A DNA stretch of 64,000 bases, taken from NCBI RefSeq assembly GCF_002210425.1, contig NZ_MWQK01000002.1, positions 124,001 to 188,000 of the forward strand, written 5' to 3'. The notes under the pieces are model-generated. The model was not told the DNA's origin and did no database searches. It saw only the letters and a program-made list of their open reading frames with translations. The stretch is from Fibrobacter sp. UWB2 (GTDB lineage Bacteria; Fibrobacterota; Fibrobacteria; Fibrobacterales; Fibrobacteraceae). A program made the translations under genes and the position numbers. Of this stretch, positions 53,359 to 62,446 are shown piece after piece. Each line of letters starts with the position of its first letter. The stretch's first letter is position 1.

Positions 53359-54120
53359 CTAGAAATTGTAAAATCCTGTGACGCTGAAGGCTGTGGGCTC
53401 GTCTGTGCCGCTTCTCGTGAATCGGTCACCCGAGTTCAGGTTCACGCCGAAGTCGAGGGTGAATTGTTCGCTCAAGTCCAGCTTGAAACCGAGATTGATA
53501 GATATCCCGTTCTGGCCACCGGTTTCGCCTTCGCAGTGGTAGGTGTAGGAATAGCCGGAGCAAGAGTAGTGGTCCGATTCCTGGCCCATGATGATTTTTA
53601 AATCGCCATAAATCACGAAGTGGTCAAATAAGAACTGGAGTTCGGTACCGAAATAGAGGTACTGGTTTGACCAGGCGTCGCCAAGCATGTAGCCTAAGTA
53701 TTTAGCCCATGTAATGCTTGTGAAAAGGTTGGAATGCTGCAAGCCGAAATTGATGGAGAGTTGGTCGTCGGCGACATCGCTATTGCCCGGCAGGAGGGCG
53801 TCAGCATAAAGGCCGAACCCCTGTGTTATCTGGAAGCGTACGCCCAGCTGCATGTTCATGAGGCCGCTAAAGTCTTGGCTACCTTCTTTGGTATCGGCAC
53901 TGAAAAATCCGTAAGGCAATATTGCAGAGAGCTCAAGCCAGTTTAATGCAGAATAGCGGACACCTGCGCCAAGGGCAATGCCCGATATCGGGTCCATGGA
54001 CAAGTATTCGATTTCGGCTGCGACCTGGCCAGAACCTTTCTTGAGTATGGGGACGTTGTCCCAAGCGGCTTGTGATAAAGTTGCAAATAATGCGATTCCG
54101 GCAATGAGCTTTTTAAACAT
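53359..54120 (-). CDS. Outer-membrane beta-barrel protein, unknown
   Basis: 253 residues. Signal peptide ends SQAA. Alternating beta strands, two closely set Cys in HYSCSGYSYTYHC, last residue Phe. Resembles small barrels of the OmpW/transporter type in size but I see no motif. ATG 54120. Confidence 0.6.
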   Translation of the reverse strand: MFKKLIAGIALFATLSQAAWDNVPILKKGSGQVAAEIEYLSMDPISGIALGAGVRYSALNWLELSAILPYGFFSADTKEGSQDFSGLMNMQLGVRFQITQGFGLYADALLPGNSDVADDQLSINFGLQHSNLFTSITWAKYLGYMLGDAWSNQYLYFGTELQFLFDHFVIYGDLKIIMGQESDHYSCSGYSYTYHCEGETGGQNGISINLGFKLDLSEQFTLDFGVNLNSGDRFTRSGTDEPTAFSVTGFYNF

Positions 54121-54164
54121 GTTTTCCTTCTTTTGTTAGTTCAGGACAAAATATACAAAATAAA

Positions 54165-54198
54165 AGAAGGCCCCGCAGTGTAGTGCGAGGCCCTTGAA
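54165..54198 (-). terminator. Terminator of the aminotransferase gene
   Basis: Minus strand GGGCCTCGCA / TGCGGGGCC, then TTCTTTTA. Confidence 0.7.
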
Positions 54199-54235
54199 CT
54201 TTTATAACTACAAGCTAATAGCTATGGACTAATGA

Positions 54236-55537
54236 CTAGCTATGCAGATATTCGATGATTGCATCGTGAATCGTGGTGAACACGCTGCGGAGCTCGTCTT
54301 CGTCTTCTTCCAAAAGCGTCACGCGGAAGCCCTTGAGGTCCGTGCAGAAGCTCGTGCTCGGCACAACGCAGATGCCCTTTGCGCCCAGGAGGTAGTACAC
54401 GAAGCGGTAGTCGAGATTCGTCGTCTTGCTGCACCATTCTTCGACTTTCTTCTTGATAATCGGATTGTCGATCTTCAGCGTCTGGTGGTTATTGAGAGTG
54501 CCTTCGCGGAAGATGATGGTGTTGTAGAATGCGCCGTAAGTCGGGTTGAAATAGAGCTCCGGAATGTCGGAGAGGATTTCGTTGATGATAGCGCTCCTGC
54601 GGCCAATCTTTTCGTTCAATGCCTTGCGGTGTTCCATAAAACGCTTGTCGCCGAGAACGCGCGGAATCGTCATCTGCGGGAGCGTCGTGGAGCAAACTTC
54701 GACCATCTTGGCGTTGTCGATAGCGCGGCAGAAGGCGTCGAACTGTTCGTCCTTGTCACGGTTGTAGTATTCTGCCCAGCCGCAACGAGCACCCGGCCAC
54801 GGGTATTCCTTGGAAATGCCCTTGAGCGCAATGCCCGGGACATCGCCGATGTATTCAGCGAGCGCGTAGGCGTGAGCTCCGTTGTACGTAATCTTGTTAT
54901 AGATTTCGTCGCAGATGATGAAGAGGCCGTAGCGCTTGGCGATATCGACAATCTTCTGGAGGATTTCGAGCGGGTAGACCATGCCGGTCGGATTGTCCGG
55001 GTTCAAAATCAAAATTCCCGCGATACTCGGGTTGTACTTCACCTTGTTCTCGAGTTCTTCGAGGTCCGGGTACCAGTGGTTTTCCGGCTGCAGACGGTAG
55101 GTAATCGGTGCCGTGTGAGCATGGGCGGCTTCGGCAGAGCTATGCGTAGAGTAGGCCGGGGCCGGTCCGATGATACGGGTGTTCATCGAGAGCAGGCCAT
55201 AGATGGTGGCGATGGCGTCACCGAGGCCGTTGAAGAACAGGATGTCATCGACGTTGATCTGTGCACCGCCGAGCTTGTTGTTTTCCTTCACCAGGAATTC
55301 GCGGGTCTCGAGCATGCCCTTGGAGGGGCAGTAGCCGTAGCTGCGGTTTGTGCGGACGAGGTCCACAACAATGTCCTTGATCCAGTCGGGAACCTGGCAT
55401 TTCTTTTCAATCGGGTCGCCGATGTTTTCCCAATGGATTGGCAAGCCGAGTGCCTTGAGCTGGTTCGCCTTCTTCACGATCTCGCGGATTTCGTAAGAAA
55501 GTTCCTTAGCACCTTCGCTCAACAATCTTCTACGCAT
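54236..55537 (-). CDS. Class I/II aminotransferase, AlaA-like
   Basis: 433 residues. PLP-dependent: SYEIREIVKKANQL at the N terminus, YGYCPSKG, LNPDNPTGMVYPLE, IICDEIYNKITYNG, and GISKEYPWPGARCGW with the PLP lysine. The pattern is that of glutamate-pyruvate transaminases such as AlaA; an aspartate or aromatic enzyme is possible. ATG 55537. Confidence 0.83.
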   Translation of the reverse strand: MRRRLLSEGAKELSYEIREIVKKANQLKALGLPIHWENIGDPIEKKCQVPDWIKDIVVDLVRTNRSYGYCPSKGMLETREFLVKENNKLGGAQINVDDILFFNGLGDAIATIYGLLSMNTRIIGPAPAYSTHSSAEAAHAHTAPITYRLQPENHWYPDLEELENKVKYNPSIAGILILNPDNPTGMVYPLEILQKIVDIAKRYGLFIICDEIYNKITYNGAHAYALAEYIGDVPGIALKGISKEYPWPGARCGWAEYYNRDKDEQFDAFCRAIDNAKMVEVCSTTLPQMTIPRVLGDKRFMEHRKALNEKIGRRSAIINEILSDIPELYFNPTYGAFYNTIIFREGTLNNHQTLKIDNPIIKKKVEEWCSKTTNLDYRFVYYLLGAKGICVVPSTSFCTDLKGFRVTLLEEDEDELRSVFTTIHDAIIEYLHS

Positions 55538-55587
55538 TTTTGACTCCTAAAATGGATGTATTTTTGAGGGAATAATAGTAAAAAAGA

Positions 55588-55613
55588 AGATGCCCGCTCA
55601 AAGCGGGCATAAC
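55588..55613 (-). repeat. REP-like palindrome, reverse copy
   Basis: Minus strand GTTATGCCCGCT, TTGA, GCGGGCATCT. Followed by TCTTTTTT on that strand, so it may also terminate the GGDEF gene upstream. Confidence 0.7.
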
Positions 55614-55636
55614 AAAGTATTGAAAATGCGAAACTT

Positions 55637-57052
55637 TTACAGCCGCTTTCTGTTGGCGGGGAACCTGTCGTAGTAACGCTTCTTGTCTTCGTACATGCGG
55701 ACATCGGCTTCGTGCATGGCTGTGCGAATGTCTCCTCCGTTTGCATCGTAGTAGAACCCGATGGCAAAACTGACCTTGCCCGGAATCATCGATTTCTCGC
55801 GGAGCGTTTTAACTTTAGCTTCGAGCTCTTCTTTCGACTTGTCGAGTGCGATAATCAAGAACTCGTCGCCACCTGCGCGGTAGAATTCGCAACCGTCGAA
55901 CGTGAATTTTAAAAGCTGAGACGCGTCTTTTAAAAGCTTGTCGCCAGCGTCGTGGCCTTTATTATCGTTGACTGGCTTGAGGCCGTTCAAGTCTGCAAAG
56001 ATGATACCGAGCGACTTGTACTGCACTTCGCCATTCAAGAACTGCGTCACGCGATTGTTCATTGAATTACGGTTCATGACGCCCGTCAAGAGGTCCATGC
56101 TGCTGAGTAGTTCTAGCTGGTTCAAAAGCTGGTAGTTCGCAATTTCCGAGGCGACAAAGAATGCCGAAAGCTCAAGTGTTTCACGTATGTAGAGCGTGTT
56201 CGACGTGTCGAAATTCGTGGCCCAGAAAAAGCCTAGAGTAAGGCCGTTGTATTCGAGTGGCAAGAGGACAAGGCTATTGACGTTAGCGGCTACAAGCGAA
56301 TTGTACCATGCTGGGTTTTCCTGATGGATGACTTCGAGGTCGTCCTTGTTCTTGATCATCAGGCAATTGCTTCCGTTCAGTGTCTTTATCCAGGACCTTG
56401 CGTAATCGACAAAGTTTTCGGATTTGAGTTCACGAATGGAACGGATCCCGGAATCCGGCTTTAAGGCATCGCTAAATACGGACCACGTGTTGTCATTGAA
56501 GTCCGTCAGCATCACGCAGCAATAGCTTGCATCACAGATTTTGCGGATGTCCTCGATGACTTCGTCCATGGTCTTTTGCAAGTTTTTAGTACTGCGCAAC
56601 TTGATACAAGTCTGCAATACGTTGGATGAAGTCTTAGCCGAAATGTTCGACATCGCGTCGACATTTTCTTCGAACGTAATTTCCTGGGTGTAGCTACAAT
56701 ACGCCTTTTTCGGGTCGTCAATAGCGAGCGGCATCATGTACAGGTTGATGCAGAAGGTGTAGCGCTCGGGGCGGATGTAGGCGTGTACAGGTTTCTTTTT
56801 GATGGCACATTCGTAGCAGAAGTTCTCGAAGTTGAGTTCCTTCTTCATGTAGCGTTCGTAGCTACTGCCGGGGACAAACTTTTCCTTAAAGACGACATTG
56901 CCATCTTTGTCGACCTTTTCCATGGCGCGGATATACAGGTCATTTGCGGCCTCGATGCGGATGGTGCCGATTCTGTCATCATCGCGCTTTTCGACCGACA
57001 AGATGCTTGTCATCGTGTGGAAGTTATCTACAAATTTCTGCAAATCCATCAT
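55637..57052 (-). CDS. GGDEF protein with GAF-like sensor (second of a tandem pair)
   Basis: 471 residues from ATG 57052. The ATG overlaps the stop of the upstream paralogue as TAATG, so translation is coupled. Residues about 1-140: a domain with FVPGSSYERYMKKELNFENF and HAYIRPERY. Residues about 160-310: a GAF-like domain. The C-terminal diguanylate cyclase domain has an intact GGDEF (YRAGGDEFLII) and no RxxD inhibitory site at the usual place. It should make c-di-GMP. Confidence 0.85.
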   Translation of the reverse strand: MMDLQKFVDNFHTMTSILSVEKRDDDRIGTIRIEAANDLYIRAMEKVDKDGNVVFKEKFVPGSSYERYMKKELNFENFCYECAIKKKPVHAYIRPERYTFCINLYMMPLAIDDPKKAYCSYTQEITFEENVDAMSNISAKTSSNVLQTCIKLRSTKNLQKTMDEVIEDIRKICDASYCCVMLTDFNDNTWSVFSDALKPDSGIRSIRELKSENFVDYARSWIKTLNGSNCLMIKNKDDLEVIHQENPAWYNSLVAANVNSLVLLPLEYNGLTLGFFWATNFDTSNTLYIRETLELSAFFVASEIANYQLLNQLELLSSMDLLTGVMNRNSMNNRVTQFLNGEVQYKSLGIIFADLNGLKPVNDNKGHDAGDKLLKDASQLLKFTFDGCEFYRAGGDEFLIIALDKSKEELEAKVKTLREKSMIPGKVSFAIGFYYDANGGDIRTAMHEADVRMYEDKKRYYDRFPANRKRL

Positions 57053-58464
57053 TAACGGTTCCTGCACTCAGGGTGCCTTTCATAAAAAGCTTTTTTATCG
57101 TTGTACATGTTGGCGTCGGCTTCACGCATGGCTTTTCGGATGTCGCCACCATTTTCTTCGTAATAGAATCCGACGGCAAAACTGATTTTGTTCGGGTCGT
57201 CCGATTTCTTTCGGAGCGTTTCGACTTTTTGGCTGAGAACTTCCTTGGAGTTCTCCATATCGATAATCAGGAACTCGTCGCCACCGGCACGGTAAATCTC
57301 TGAATTTTCGAAAGTCGACTTGAGAATTTCTGCACCGTCTTTTAGCAACTGGTCGCCTGCGCCGTGGCCTTCGCTGTCGTTGACGTATTTGAGACTGTTT
57401 AAGTCGGCAAAGACAATTCCATAGCTATTGGGAACTCTTTCGCGACCGGATAATATCTTGAGAATGCGGTTGTTCATTGCGTTGCGGTTCTTGACTCCGG
57501 TCAAGAGGTCCGTAGAACTCAGCTTTTCGAGTTTTTGCAGCAGCTGGTAGTTGGCTATTTCCGATGCGATAAAGTACGTCGAAAGTTCGAGCGTTTCCTT
57601 GATGTGGTCCGTTTCTTCGAGAGCAAAGTTGGTTGCCCAGATGAATCCGATGATGTCATCGTTGTACTTGAGCGGGAACAGCGCAAGCCTTTCAATGTTT
57701 GCTGACCGCAAGGACTTATACCAAGCCGGGTGACGGGCCTTGATATCTTCCTTGTCTTGTTCGTTCTTGATGAGCAAGCAAGTGCTCCCGTTGATGATGT
57801 CTAGCCAGGACTTGGCGTAGTCGATAAATTCATCGTTCAAAAAGTCTGCAAGCGTGTGCCTGCCGATTTCGGGGGCGGCATTTTCGCTGAGCAAGGAGCA
57901 TTTGCGTGTCTTGAAGTCCGTCAACATGATGCAGCAGTAATTGGCCTTGCAAATATTACGGATGTCGGCCATCACCTCGTCCATGGTCTTGAGGAAGTTC
58001 TTGGTGCTGCGGAGCTTGATGCAAGTCTTGAGCACATCGGCAGTTGTCTTTGCCGAAAGGCTTTGCAAGGAATCCATGTTCATTTCGGTCGACAGTTCTT
58101 GCGTGTAGGTGCAGTAGCACTTGAACGGATCTTCAAAATCGAGGGGCAGGCTGAAGATATTGAACCAGACATCGAACCTTTCTGGGTGAATGTAGGCGTG
58201 CATCGGCTTTTTGAGGACTGCGCTGCTATAGATAAAATGTTCGAAGTTCAGGTCCTTGGGGATATACGCAGTGTATTCCTGACCTGGGACGAACCTCTTG
58301 CCAAACGGCATGTCGATAAGATTGCTACTATTTTTTTCGAAGGAATCGATATATGCCTTGTTCCCAACTTCGATACGCATCTTGCCGTAGCCGTTCGGCT
58401 TTTTTTCGACGGACATGATGCAGGTCATCGAATCGAACTGATTGACATATTCCTGTAAATCCAT
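57052..58464 (-). CDS. GGDEF protein with GAF-like sensor (first of a tandem pair)
   Basis: 470 residues from ATG 58464 with GGAG seven bases upstream; the longer frame is not used. Same plan as its neighbour: MDLQEYVNQFDSMTCIMSVEK start, FVPGQEYTAYIPKDLNFEHF, HAYIHPERF, GAF-like region with TCIKLRSTKNFLKTMDEV, and GGDEF intact (YRAGGDEFLII). The pair is a clear tandem duplication that has diverged. Its signal is unknown. Confidence 0.87.
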   Translation of the reverse strand: MDLQEYVNQFDSMTCIMSVEKKPNGYGKMRIEVGNKAYIDSFEKNSSNLIDMPFGKRFVPGQEYTAYIPKDLNFEHFIYSSAVLKKPMHAYIHPERFDVWFNIFSLPLDFEDPFKCYCTYTQELSTEMNMDSLQSLSAKTTADVLKTCIKLRSTKNFLKTMDEVMADIRNICKANYCCIMLTDFKTRKCSLLSENAAPEIGRHTLADFLNDEFIDYAKSWLDIINGSTCLLIKNEQDKEDIKARHPAWYKSLRSANIERLALFPLKYNDDIIGFIWATNFALEETDHIKETLELSTYFIASEIANYQLLQKLEKLSSTDLLTGVKNRNAMNNRILKILSGRERVPNSYGIVFADLNSLKYVNDSEGHGAGDQLLKDGAEILKSTFENSEIYRAGGDEFLIIDMENSKEVLSQKVETLRKKSDDPNKISFAVGFYYEENGGDIRKAMREADANMYNDKKAFYERHPECRNR

Positions 58465-58610
58465 ATTTGCTCCTTCGTAGGCTTTTTGTAAATAAAAAGT
58501 CATTATAAAGATAATATGAAACACGCAAGTTGGGTCGATTTGTTTGACTTTTTTTGTAATTTCGCCTTGAAATGGGGTGATTTTCCTCACGTTTTTTTAT
58601 ATTCACGCCA

Positions 58611-59027
58611 ATGACCCACGAAACGCTATTTGACCCGATTCGCAAAAAGGATGTCCCTGCAACGCCCGAAGAGCATGTCCGCCAGGCGACGGTGCGCTAT
58701 TTGCTCGATGTGGTGAAGGTGCCGGAGCACTTGATTGCGGTGGAATTTCCGCTTTCGTCGATTGATGTAAAGACGGCGGACCGCGTGGATATCATGGTGC
58801 ATAATTTTCGGGCGGGGGCGCCTCTGAACAAGCCGTGGCTCCTGGTGGAGTGCAAGGCTCCGGGCGAATACACGTGGCCTGTGTTGCAACAGCAACTGAA
58901 CAAGTATTTGCAAATTTTGACGCCGAATTACGTGATGCTTGCGTTAGGCGATTGTGTGCGCTATTTTGAGCTGGACTCCGTGATGCGCCGTTTCAAGAAA
59001 ATTGAGTGCCTGCCGGCATTTGAATAG
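58611..59027 (+). CDS. HSDR_N-type PD-(D/E)XK nuclease domain protein
   Basis: 138 residues. RQATVRYLLDVVKVPEHLIAVEFPLS, then ADRVDIMV and PWLLVECKAPGEY give the D...ExK catalytic pattern of the type I restriction R-subunit N-terminal domain. It is a stand-alone domain with no restriction, modification or specificity gene nearby. It may be a nuclease of unrelated role. Confidence 0.72.
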   Translation: MTHETLFDPIRKKDVPATPEEHVRQATVRYLLDVVKVPEHLIAVEFPLSSIDVKTADRVDIMVHNFRAGAPLNKPWLLVECKAPGEYTWPVLQQQLNKYLQILTPNYVMLALGDCVRYFELDSVMRRFKKIECLPAFE

Positions 59028-59048
59028 TCTTGAAATGCGCGGCAATTG

Positions 59049-60347
59049 TTACTTTACCACTGACAAAACATCCCCGTCGGCGAGGCGAGTCTTGATGGTG
59101 TCGCCGCTCTTGAGCTGGCTTGCCTTGCGGATAAATTTCCCGTTTTCATCGAGCGTGAGCGAGTAGCCCTTGGCAAGTGTCGTCTTGGGGTCTGCGTTTT
59201 TGACTTTTTCGTTGACGAGCTCGAACTGCGATTTCGCGAGGTCAAGAATCTTGCGGGAACCTTGCTTTAAACCTTCTTGGTTGCGGTCAAGTCGTTCGTG
59301 CTCAGACTTTATATAAAATGCAGTGTCCTTTTTGATAGAGGCCGCCATCAGCACATGCTTCGATTTCTCGTTCTGGATGAGCCCGAAAACTTTTTGCTGG
59401 AGCTGGTTTCCCATCGTGCCGAGTTGCTTGTTGTTGTCGGTGAGTAGGTCGCGGGCGCCATCGGCAATGCTTGCCATCGCTTCAGTCATTCGGTTCCAAC
59501 TGTCCGTGACGCGTTCCACGAGACGCTTTGCGCAGTCCGTGGGCGTGATGCACGAGAGGTAAGCGACTTCGTCCAAAAGGCAGCGGTCGATTTCGTGACC
59601 GATTCCCGTAAAGACGGGGGTGGGGTAGTTCGCGACCGCGCGGCAAAGCGCTTCGCTATCGAAAAAGTTCAAGTCCGTCTTGGCGCCGCCACCGCGCACG
59701 ATGCAGACAACATCTAAATTGGAGTCGCCTTGGAGCTGTTCCAGGGCTGCGATGATGCTCCCTTCGGTTTCGTTCCCCTGCATCCGCGCATAGACCGTTG
59801 TGACTTCGAAGGCGAACGGCGAAGCTTCGAGTCGCGTGGTAAAATCCTTGTAGGCGGCAGTGTTTTCGCCAGTGATAAGCCCCACGCGGAGCGGCACGTC
59901 AGCAAGTTCGAGCTGCTTGTTCTTTTCGAGCAAGCCTTCCATCGCAAGGCGCTTCAAGATGGCGCTTTTGGTGAGTGCAAGTTCGCCAATCGTGTAAACC
60001 GGGTCGATGTCTAGGATTTGCGCTTGCAACTTTCCGTACGGGATGTACAGTTCTGCGCGCACGAGAAAATTGACTTTCAAGTCGTGCTTGAGCGTAAACG
60101 GTTGCGAAAGGCTAGAAATCTTGGCAAGAATCGCATCGTACTTGGCGGTGTAGCAGTAAAGGGCGAGGGTCGCCTTGGGCTTCACGTCGCCATCGGCAAA
60201 GTCCGCAATGCTCAGGTAAACGCCCGACGGCTTTTCGGCAATTTGCGAAATGACTCCGTGCACCCACACCGCAGGCGTAGCTTCTACGGTGTTCTTGAGC
60301 GAACGCATGTACTGCGTGACCGAATATGTACGAACTTCTTGATCCAT
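59049..60347 (-). CDS. xseA: Exodeoxyribonuclease VII large subunit
   Basis: 432 residues. OB-fold N terminus (YSVTQYMRSLKNTVEATPAVWVHGVIS), catalytic region VCIVRGGGAKTDLNFFDSEALCRAVANYPTPVFTGIGHEID split over residues 210-250, then long helices. xseB is not adjacent. ATG 60347. Confidence 0.92.
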   Translation of the reverse strand: MDQEVRTYSVTQYMRSLKNTVEATPAVWVHGVISQIAEKPSGVYLSIADFADGDVKPKATLALYCYTAKYDAILAKISSLSQPFTLKHDLKVNFLVRAELYIPYGKLQAQILDIDPVYTIGELALTKSAILKRLAMEGLLEKNKQLELADVPLRVGLITGENTAAYKDFTTRLEASPFAFEVTTVYARMQGNETEGSIIAALEQLQGDSNLDVVCIVRGGGAKTDLNFFDSEALCRAVANYPTPVFTGIGHEIDRCLLDEVAYLSCITPTDCAKRLVERVTDSWNRMTEAMASIADGARDLLTDNNKQLGTMGNQLQQKVFGLIQNEKSKHVLMAASIKKDTAFYIKSEHERLDRNQEGLKQGSRKILDLAKSQFELVNEKVKNADPKTTLAKGYSLTLDENGKFIRKASQLKSGDTIKTRLADGDVLSVVK

Positions 60348-60373
60348 TTATTGGGGGCGCCACCTTTTGCTTT

Positions 60374-60456
60374 GTCATTCCCGCCTCCGAGCTCTTTGAT
60401 CACTTAGTGCTTTAGCACTTATGTGAGCATGATCCGCGTATGGGGAGGGAATCTCC
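60374..60456 (+). repeat. REP-like palindrome interrupted by a palindromic insert
   Basis: Starts GTCATTCCCGCCTCC and ends GGAGGGAATCTCC; between lies a 55-base insert whose centre is AGTGCT/AGCACT. Left flank CCGAGCTC recalls the CTCGG side of the variable-core repeats. Confidence 0.6.
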
Positions 60457-60509
60457 TTTGACGTTAACTATAATAATAATTAAATTGGTTATAAGAAAAA
60501 GGACTCGCC

Positions 60510-60710
60510 GTGTCGAAAGTTGTTTCTGCAATGGATATGCGTCAGAATTTTGGGACGCTCTTGAACCAGGTCGCTATCAAGGACGAAGAAATCGTCATTG
60601 AACGTGCTGGCAAGCCTTTGGCACGCCTCGTGAGCATGAATTCCGCAACAAGCGGCAAGCTCGACTTCCGCGATATCGGCAAACTCCCGAACGACATCTG
60701 GAACGAATAG
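60510..60710 (+). CDS. Phd/YefM-family antitoxin, orphan
   Basis: 66 residues, GTG start with AAGGA seven bases upstream. VVSAMDMRQNFGTLLNQVAIKDEEIVIERAGKPLARLV is the Phd/YefM fold that binds DNA; the C-terminal part normally binds the toxin. No RelE, YoeB or Doc gene follows within 200 bp; the next ORF is a lipoprotein fragment. Confidence 0.8.
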   Translation: MSKVVSAMDMRQNFGTLLNQVAIKDEEIVIERAGKPLARLVSMNSATSGKLDFRDIGKLPNDIWNE

Positions 60711-60816
60711 TTAAAAAGCACAATTTTATTTTACACACTAATTCTTTCCGAACGCCGCTTCTCTTGAATTTGATTTTGTAGGTTGCTTTTATAAAATCAA
60801 TTTGGGAAGTGTTTAT

Positions 60817-60909
60817 ATGAATATCTTGAAAACTGTAGTATTGTCTTTATATGTTTTCTTCTGCGTTGCATGCTCGGATGAAAATTCTGGTAAAAAAGTT
60901 TACGGATAG
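60817..60909 (+). pseudogene. Truncated lipoprotein leader (30 codons)
   Basis: ATG 60817 to TAG 60909: MNILKTVVLSLYVFFCVACS, then ten more residues. It has a full signal and lipobox VAC but almost no body. The next gene starts with the similar VNVLKITISVLCMLLCMACS, so this is probably the remnant of a duplicated leader. Confidence 0.55.
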
Positions 60910-60948
60910 ATTTTATTATGACTTGCTAGAATAACTGATGGTTTGACT

Positions 60949-62343
60949 ATGGTGAATGTTTTGAAAATAACAATATCGGTTTTATGTATGCTCCTCTGCA
61001 TGGCTTGTTCGGACAAAGAACCGAGTGCAGAAGAATTGTTGAATAATCCTCAAAGAAATGTTGTCTTAAATCGGGACTCCTTGGGTGCAGAATATTGGCT
61101 TGAAGTCGAGAAAAACGAGACCGTTCAAATTTGTTTAGACAGCCGCGTTCGCGAATGGAAAACTTCGTTGACATCAAAGATCGTGAATGATTCCTGCTTT
61201 GCGTTTATTGTCCCGACGCTTATTGGTGTCAACTCAATTCATGTGAAGTTTCCTGATTCTGACAGTGCCTATAAAATCAATCTGGCCGTTGGCATGAAGT
61301 ATTTGGACTTCAAAAATGAAGAAATTTTATACGGAAAAGACCTATATCAAGCGTTTGATAAAGACGAAAAAATTGTGTCTGTTACAGGAACTTATCTAGT
61401 TGATGAATACCCGGTTACCAATTGCGAAATCACTCAATTAATGTGGGATGAAATTCCCTTAAATCCAAAGGATCATCAGATTGAAAAAGAATGGTCAGAA
61501 AGAAAAAAGTCCAGCATGCGTAACGAAAAATGCGATGCTCATGATTCTGCAGCAAATATGATTTCTTTGTATATGGCCATGAAGTACGCCAATGCCCGCA
61601 GCATTCGAGAAGGACTAAAACCGTATTATAAATTTTCTGCGACAAAGTATAGAAATATAAAAATAATTGAACCTGAATCAGGTGAATATGACGATTCAAT
61701 AATCAATCCGCGATATCAATATGTTGCAATTCACTATCGTGACTATACTAAACAACGCAAAGGACCAAGGCATCAATATGTCATTATGTCTTATGATTTT
61801 TCCAATCATAAAGAAAAAGCAATTCTTGTTAGCATAGATTCAACTTCTGATGGTTATCGGCTTCCATATTATGACGAATGGATGATGCTTGCTCGTGGTG
61901 GAGAAAAAAAGGCCATGACGCCTTGGTGCAATAATTCCACTAAAATTAAAGACGTTACAAAATATGCAAGATTTGCCAAATATAAGGAACATGTAAAAAC
62001 AGAACCTGTAGGTCAGTTGCTGCCTAATGGTTATGGTCTATATGATGTTTTGGGCTTGGTGGAAGAACACGTTCTTTTAGAAGATCACAATTGGTTAAGA
62101 CCTAATTCCTATATAATGATTAATCCAGGTGGACCTGAGAGAGCGGAAATATGCCGTCCAGGAGATTGTCCATATTGTTTAAAAGAAGGCGAAAATTGTC
62201 CGTCTTGTTTGAAGGGTGGAGGCCTTTTTCACGATTGGAAAAGGATAAACTATAGTTATCGTTCTGAGGATCGATATACAGGTTATTCCGGCGGTTTCCG
62301 CCTAATCCGCAACATCGGCAATAACGCCAAATGGAAACTTTAA
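60949..62343 (+). CDS. Lipoprotein with formylglycine-generating-enzyme-like domain
   Basis: 464 residues. Lipobox CMAC. The domain runs from GTYLVDEYPVTNCEITQLMWDEIP through DGYRLPYYDEWMMLARGG, VGQLLPNGYGLYDVLGLVEEH and GGFRLIRNIG. This is the FGE-sulfatase (SUMF1/DUF323) fold. The usual RGGSW loop is replaced by an insert with CRPGDCPYC and CPSC, a possible metal-binding knuckle. It may bind rather than modify. The start is ATG 60949. AT-rich codon use compared with the rest of the window suggests transfer. Confidence 0.75.
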   Translation: MVNVLKITISVLCMLLCMACSDKEPSAEELLNNPQRNVVLNRDSLGAEYWLEVEKNETVQICLDSRVREWKTSLTSKIVNDSCFAFIVPTLIGVNSIHVKFPDSDSAYKINLAVGMKYLDFKNEEILYGKDLYQAFDKDEKIVSVTGTYLVDEYPVTNCEITQLMWDEIPLNPKDHQIEKEWSERKKSSMRNEKCDAHDSAANMISLYMAMKYANARSIREGLKPYYKFSATKYRNIKIIEPESGEYDDSIINPRYQYVAIHYRDYTKQRKGPRHQYVIMSYDFSNHKEKAILVSIDSTSDGYRLPYYDEWMMLARGGEKKAMTPWCNNSTKIKDVTKYARFAKYKEHVKTEPVGQLLPNGYGLYDVLGLVEEHVLLEDHNWLRPNSYIMINPGGPERAEICRPGDCPYCLKEGENCPSCLKGGGLFHDWKRINYSYRSEDRYTGYSGGFRLIRNIGNNAKWKL

Positions 62344-62446
62344 AAATTATTTTACGCAAAAATACTGAGCCAAAATCCTCGTTCGTGCGTGTTAATGTAG
62401 TAGGGGCGTGTTCAAAACGCTCCGATTCACGTAATCAGAGGATAAA

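Noticed and set aside
58611-59027. Remnant of a type I restriction system
   Set aside because: Only the HSDR_N domain is present, intact in length; such stand-alone proteins are common, so decay is not shown.
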